64,000 nucleotides of DNA from Streptococcus mitis (GTDB lineage: Bacteria > Bacillota > Bacilli > Lactobacillales > Streptococcaceae): positions 577,001 to 641,000 of the forward strand of contig NZ_CP067992.1 of the NCBI RefSeq assembly GCF_016658865.1, given 5' to 3'. Every line of letters starts with the position of its first letter. Position 1 is the first letter of the stretch. Positions 62,001 to 64,000 of the stretch are shown here, piece by piece. The notes beneath the pieces were generated by a model. It was not told the origin of the DNA. It ran no database searches and was given only the letters and a program-made list of their open reading frames with translations. The position numbers and the translations under genes are program-made.

Positions 62001-64000
62001 ACGATACAGCACGTGACCAAGTCTACACTGTAACCCTTTCAGAACGTGTTGAACGTGTAACACCGAAAGATCCTAAACCACAACCAAACACCCCAGTCAA
62101 TCCAGGACAACCAAATACACCAAATTGGCCACGTACTGTCGAGAGAATGGAGAAATTGACTCAAACAATAACTCGTCGTATCAACTTCCGTTACCTTAAA
62201 AATGGAAAAGCTGCATATGGAACGATTGATCAACATATCAGCTATGAAAGAAATGCTCTTGTGAATTTGGTTTCTGGTGATATCAATTATGAACAATGGA
62301 AGATTACTGGTATTAAAAACCAAGATGTTGTAGCTCCAGTAGCATCTCAACCATCAGCTACAACTCCTACAGTAGCAAATAATAGTGTAACAAGAGTTGT
62401 AAGATCATCTAGTGTAAGACTAGCTTTAGCTCCACAAGTTACTAATTCTCAAGAGTCTCCATTAGGCTTAACTGTGACAGAAAATGGTGAGCGTTCAGTA
62501 CGTCGTTCATCAAGAGGTAAACGTGCCACTGTAGCAGAGCCAGATAGTTCAACTAATTCAGAAGCTGATTCATCTGTTAATGCAGTGTTCAAAGCAGTAC
62601 GAACTCCTATTACACCAAAATTCTATGCTACTGTGAATAAAGTAGGAACGATGGAGGTTAACCCAAATTCTCCTCAAGATACAGAAGTTAATGTCGACTT
62701 GAAAGAAATGGGACGTATTGTAGCAGTCAATAATAAAGGACAATATATCAATGAACAAGGAGAGGTTGTACAAAACATTGAAGACGCTCTCTATAAGTAC
62801 TATGATAATGATCCAAACGATGCAACAAAAGCAGCGGAAACAAAAATTCCTGCGGCTCCAAAATTCCATGTATTAAATAATACGCAACCAACTGTTTGGG
62901 GATATAATATTGTTGACAAGACAATCGAACCAAATGATGAATCTGATCCTGATCGTATCGGAAAAGATACCTTTGTAACATATAATGAAATTATTGATCC
63001 AGTATCTAAGGAAACAGAGCAAACTGTGAGCTTTACTGGTGCAGATTCTGCAACTCCTAAAGATAATGTGCAAAATGATTTTGTCTTCAAGGGATCATAT
63101 AATGAAGCGACTAAAGAAACAACTTGGGAAAACAAGAACCATACCTATGGCATAGTTAAAGTCCCAGTTGTGGCAGGATATTTTGCTGATAAATCAGAAG
63201 CTGGTGCTAAGACAGTTACGCCAGATTCACCAAAAGCAACAGATACAGTTACATATAAAGCTTTGGGTAAAATCATTCCAGTAGATGCTTCTGGAAATGT
63301 GATTGTAAATGCTCCTCAACCACAATACATGAATGATGCAAATGATCCTCGTAAAGCTGGAGAAACTGCAGTACCTGAAATTGTAGGCTACAAACCAGAG
63401 CGTACAAGTGTCACACCTGAAAATCCAGGTGAAGATACAAAGGTAATTTACGTCAAGAAAGATCAAGTTGCAGTGGTTCGTTATATAGATGTTGATAATA
63501 AGGATGAGGTCGTTCATACAGACAATGTTACTGGTAAATCTGGAGAAAAGATTGCTTATACGACAGAAACTGTTTTGAAATCATTGATAGAAAAAGGGTA
63601 CTTATTACAGAAAGATGGTTTCCCTACAGATGCAACTTTTGATACAGATGAAACTAAAGTTCAAGACTATACAGTTCTATTGAAACATAAGATCACTGTT
63701 AAAAAAGATGTTCCTAAAGTAGTAGAGAGAACGATCCATTATGTATTTGCAGATGGTACAAAAGCAAGTGAAGATCACCATGATCAAGTAAGTTTTTCAC
63801 GTATGTTAAGTATCGATAATGTAACAGGTAAAACTACAAGTACATCTTGGGTTTCTGAAGATGGAGTAACAAGTTTTGACGAAGTGGTGTCTCCAACCAT
63901 TGCAGGATACAATCCTGATCTTGCTAAGGTAGATTCGGTTCAAGGAATTACAGCAGAAACTGGAAATCAAGTTGTAACTGTAACTTATAGAAATGTTCAA
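53066..64000 (+). CDS. Giant YSIRK-type surface adhesin with Mub/MucBP-like repeats, 3' end outside window
   Basis: The frame is open from ATG 53066 (SD TTAGGAG) to the last base: at least 3645 residues. Order: YSIRK-like signal (FSIRKYHFGAASVLLG, residues 18-33, cleavage likely after VQA49); Lys/Glu-rich region; FIVAR-like helical module (about 128-197); basic SSRRRKRAI (about 284-292); a PVNPGFYADA domain (303-433); twelve 207-residue repeats and part of a thirteenth (434 to about 3010); a second basic SRGKRA site (about 3150); a second PITPKFYA domain (3179-3310); and diverged repeat halves to the edge. Each repeat has a MucBP-like half (DEVTGKSGEAIAYS) and a TIHYVYEDGSKA half, like B1/B2 of lactobacillar Mub. 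A Pro-rich linker joins them. An LPxTG anchor is expected beyond the window. Confidence 0.92.
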   Translation, partial: MKHSHKKSFDWYSMQQRFSIRKYHFGAASVLLGTALVLGSAANAQTVQADENGSENTKTVKADKLDDSAKIVETQSTNTKSEKTYAAPSVSNPVEATPTKSDEAKMPAEKVEEAKIQKEEVSSKNAVDKSKLSAALSRAEKLEIKLYTEESVKRLQSSIQSAKVLLNRANVTESELSQAESELQAAVIALELRGATTTKVTDKTEVVSKIESAEKKNAESKVAEQTSEVDKESEEKDKIALKPVKGLRVEDAKANKKGGWNIPLDQEARLRLKSAIEAHAAQGSSRRRKRAIGDLDYTFKKVMTPVNPGFYADAKSVDELTVNPDYINETVVNVWYKDLGYINLVDKDGHYINSNGEVVENKEAAVRRQYKNDFNDTTRADVTEIPQAPVGWKISDKQSIRGYDAETKTIDPNDDNDLDAVGKDSNVVIEKENQKAVIRYVSTNGNRVLTTDEVTGKSGEAIAYSTTSQITEFKKQGYKLVNDEFTAGGAKVYDYDTARDQVYTVTLSERVEPVNPDNPTPQPNTPVNPGQPDSPRWPGTVENLDNKESVSRTIHYVYEDGSKAKDDVVETLNFKRWSNVNLVTGHIDFQDWTTNDDTFDKVVSPTIAGYTADKSEIPAVSGVKAKDQDRVETVTYRKDAQKAVIRYVSTNGNRVLTTDEVTGKSGEAIAYSTTSQITEFKKQGYKLVSDEFTAGGAKVYDYDTARDQVYTVTLSERVEPVNPDNPTPQPNTPVNPGQPDSPRWPGTVENLDNKESVSRTIHYVYEDGSKAKDDVVETLNFKRWSNVNLVTGHIDFQDWTTNDDTFDKVVSPTIAGYTADKSEIPAVSGVQAKDQDRVETVTYRKDAQKAVIRYVSTNGNRVLTTDEVTGKSGEAIAYSTTSQITEFKKQGYKLVNDEFTAGGAKVYDYDTARDQVYTVTLSERVEPVNPDNPTPQPNTPVNPGQPDSPRWPGTVENLDNKESVSRTIHYVYEDGSKAKDDVVETLNFKRWSNVNLVTGHIDFQDWTTNDDTFDKVVSPTIAGYTADKSEIPAVSGVQAKDQDRVETVTYRKDAQKAVIRYVSTNGNRVLTTDEVTGKSGEAIAYSTTSQITEFKKQGYKLVSDEFTAGGAKVYDYDTARDQVYTVTLSERVEPVNPDNPTPQPNTPVNPGQPDSPRWPGTVENLDNKESVSRTIHYVYEDGSKAKDDVVETLNFKRWSNVNLVTGHIDFQDWTTNDDTFDKVVSPTIAGYTADKSEIPAVSGVQAKDQDRVETVTYRKDAQKAVIRYVSTNGNRVLTTDEVTGKSGEAIAYSTTSQITEFKKQGYKLVSDEFTAGGAKVYDYDTARDQVYTVTLSERVEPVNPDNPTPQPNTPVNPGQPDSPRWPGTVENLDNKESVSRTIHYVYEDGSKAKDDVVETLNFKRWSNVNLVTGHIDFQDWTTNDDTFDKVVSPTIAGYTADKSEIPAVSGVQAKDQDRVETVTYRKDAQKAVIRYVSTNGNRVLTTDEVTGKSGEAIAYSTTSQITEFKKQGYKLVSDEFTAGGAKVYDYDTARDQVYTVTLSERVEPVNPDNPTPQPNTPVNPGQPDSPRWPGTVENLDNKESVSRTIHYVYEDGSKAKDDVVETLNFKRWSNVNLVTGHIDFQDWTTNDDTFDKVVSPTIAGYTADKSEIPAVSGVQAKDQDRVETVTYRKDAQKAVIRYVSTNGNRVLTTDEVTGKSGEAIAYSTTSQITEFKKQGYKLVSDEFTAGGAKVYDYDTARDQVYTVTLSERVEPVNPDNPTPQPNTPVNPGQPDSPRWPGTVENLDNKESVSRTIHYVYEDGSKAKDDVVETLNFKRWSNVNLVTGHIDFQDWTTNDDTFDKVVSPTIAGYTADKSEIPAVSGVQAKDQDRVETVTYRKDAQKAVIRYVSTNGNRVLTTDEVTGKSGEAIAYSTTSQITEFKKQGYKLVSDEFTAGGAKVYDYDTARDQVYTVTLSERVEPVNPDNPTPQPNTPVNPGQPDSPRWPGTVENLDNKESVSRTIHYVYEDGSKAKDDVVETLNFKRWSNVNLVTGHIDFQDWTTNDDTFDKVVSPTIAGYTADKSEIPAVSGVQAKDQDRVETVTYRKDAQKAVIRYVSTNGNRVLTTDEVTGKSGEAIAYSTTSQITEFKKQGYKLVSDEFTAGGAKVYDYDTARDQVYTVTLSERVEPVNPDNPTPQPNTPVNPGQPDSPRWPGTVENLDNKESVSRTIHYVYEDGSKAKDDVVETLNFKRWSNVNLVTGHIDFQDWTTNDDTFDKVVSPTIAGYTADKSEIPAVSGVQAKDQDRVETVTYRKDAQKAVIRYVSTNGNRVLTTDEVTGKSGEAIAYSTTSQITEFKKQGYKLVSDEFTAGGAKVYDYDTARDQVYTVTLSERVEPVNPDNPTPQPNTPVNPGQPDSPRWPGTVENLDNKESVSRTIHYVYEDGSKAKDDVVETLNFKRWSNVNLVTGHIDFQDWTTNDDTFDKVVSPTIAGYTADKSEIPAVSGVQAKDQDRVETVTYRKDAQKAVIRYVSTNGNRVLTTDEVTGKSGEAIAYSTTSQITEFKKQGYKLVSDEFTAGGAKVYDYDTARDQVYTVTLSERVEPVNPDNPTPQPNTPVNPGQPDSPRWPGTVENLDNKESVSRTIHYVYEDGSKAKDDVVETLNFKRWSNVNLVTGHIDFQDWTTNDDTFDKVVSPTIAGYTADKSEIPAVSGVQAKDQDRVETVTYRKDAQKAVIRYVSTNGNRVLTTDEVTGKSGEAIAYSTTSQITEFKKQGYKLVSDEFTAGGAKVYDYDTARDQVYTVTLSERVEPVNPDNPTPQPNTPVNPGQPDSPRWPGTVENLDNKESVSRTIHYVYEDGSKAKDDVVETLNFKRWSNVNLVTGHIDFQDWTTNDDTFDKVVSPTIAGYTADKSEIPAVSGVQAKDQDRVETVTYRKDAQKAVIRYVSTNGNRVLTTDEVTGKSGEAIAYSTTSQINEFKKQGYKLVSDEFTAGGAKVYDYDTARDQVYTVTLSERVERVTPKDPKPQPNTPVNPGQPNTPNWPRTVERMEKLTQTITRRINFRYLKNGKAAYGTIDQHISYERNALVNLVSGDINYEQWKITGIKNQDVVAPVASQPSATTPTVANNSVTRVVRSSSVRLALAPQVTNSQESPLGLTVTENGERSVRRSSRGKRATVAEPDSSTNSEADSSVNAVFKAVRTPITPKFYATVNKVGTMEVNPNSPQDTEVNVDLKEMGRIVAVNNKGQYINEQGEVVQNIEDALYKYYDNDPNDATKAAETKIPAAPKFHVLNNTQPTVWGYNIVDKTIEPNDESDPDRIGKDTFVTYNEIIDPVSKETEQTVSFTGADSATPKDNVQNDFVFKGSYNEATKETTWENKNHTYGIVKVPVVAGYFADKSEAGAKTVTPDSPKATDTVTYKALGKIIPVDASGNVIVNAPQPQYMNDANDPRKAGETAVPEIVGYKPERTSVTPENPGEDTKVIYVKKDQVAVVRYIDVDNKDEVVHTDNVTGKSGEKIAYTTETVLKSLIEKGYLLQKDGFPTDATFDTDETKVQDYTVLLKHKITVKKDVPKVVERTIHYVFADGTKASEDHHDQVSFSRMLSIDNVTGKTTSTSWVSEDGVTSFDEVVSPTIAGYNPDLAKVDSVQGITAETGNQVVTVTYRNVQ
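54365..61816 (+). repeat. Twelve tandem 621-bp repeats (207 residues each) in the adhesin
   Basis: Units begin at 54365, 54986, 55607, 56228, 56849, 57470, 58091, 58712, 59333, 59954, 60575 and 61196, each with CAAAAAGCTGTTATCCG. Spacing is exactly 621 bp, and differences are only a few bases per unit. A thirteenth begins at 61817 and diverges after about 240 bp. Near identity points to recent expansion or gene conversion. Copy number in an assembly of such repeats should be treated with care. Confidence 0.95.

Noticed and set aside
1..64000. tRNA, rRNA, insertion sequences, phage integrase or transposase genes
   Set aside because: I looked for tRNA-like clover-leaf ends, transposase motifs and integrase motifs in the gaps and translated frames and saw none. 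The accessory island has no mobility gene.

Overview
The window looks like a chromosomal segment of a Mitis-group Streptococcus (S. mitis / S. oralis / S. pseudopneumoniae type). This rests on the low-GC Firmicute coding style, strong AAGGAGG-type ribosome binding sites, many TGn-extended TATAAT promoters, a YSIRK-type signal peptide, an Mga-like regulator, and a run of housekeeping genes whose order matches what I remember of pneumococcus. The species is an inference from memory; no search was run. || 1-5.6 kb: the 3' end of gpmA, a MacB/FtsX-type ABC exporter pair, rpsO with a clear promoter, a two-repeat CRISPR-like element, and a CadD-type cadmium transporter behind a short leader ORF that may control its translation. 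|| 5.6-15 kb: an antibacterial type VII (T7SSb) effector island. Two small targeting factors (Lap1/Lap2-like) precede an LXG toxin of TelC-like size. Ten tandem, mosaic, membrane-anchored TipC-like immunity genes follow, with an orphan copy of the toxin's C-terminal tip among them. The same terminator core recurs after rpsO, after cadD and after the island, and copies of about 75-80 bp flank the island, suggesting modular insertion at one hotspot. || 15-18.6 kb: an iron-siderophore-type ABC importer (permease, ATPase, lipoprotein) with an esterase as fourth gene. || 18.6-28 kb: acyltransferase, a P-type ATPase with a probably leaderless mRNA, trmK, a NIF3-like gene, a DAO-family oxidoreductase, galE, a polyprenyl-phosphate glycosyltransferase, a ferredoxin, a LysM protein and cmk. 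|| 28-45 kb: a dense core block: dihydrofolate reductase, a 56-aa membrane peptide, clpX-ysxC, ridA, rapZ-yvcK-whiA, ferredoxin-NADP reductase, cdaA-cdaR-glmM (c-di-AMP and cell-wall precursor control), DUF1149, degV, a structured leader followed by dapB-cca-ABC-F, and a PH-like membrane protein. || 45-51 kb: divergent manganese genes (CDF exporter mntE; mgtA behind a yybP-ykoY Mn riboswitch with a terminator), a short deformylase-like gene with an altered motif I, a large membrane-anchored protein of unknown function and yaaA. || 51-64 kb: an Mga-like regulator divergent from a giant YSIRK adhesin, open from its ATG to the window end (at least 3645 residues). It carries twelve near-identical 207-residue Mub/MucBP-type repeats plus a partial thirteenth; units 4-12 show a three-unit higher-order pattern.
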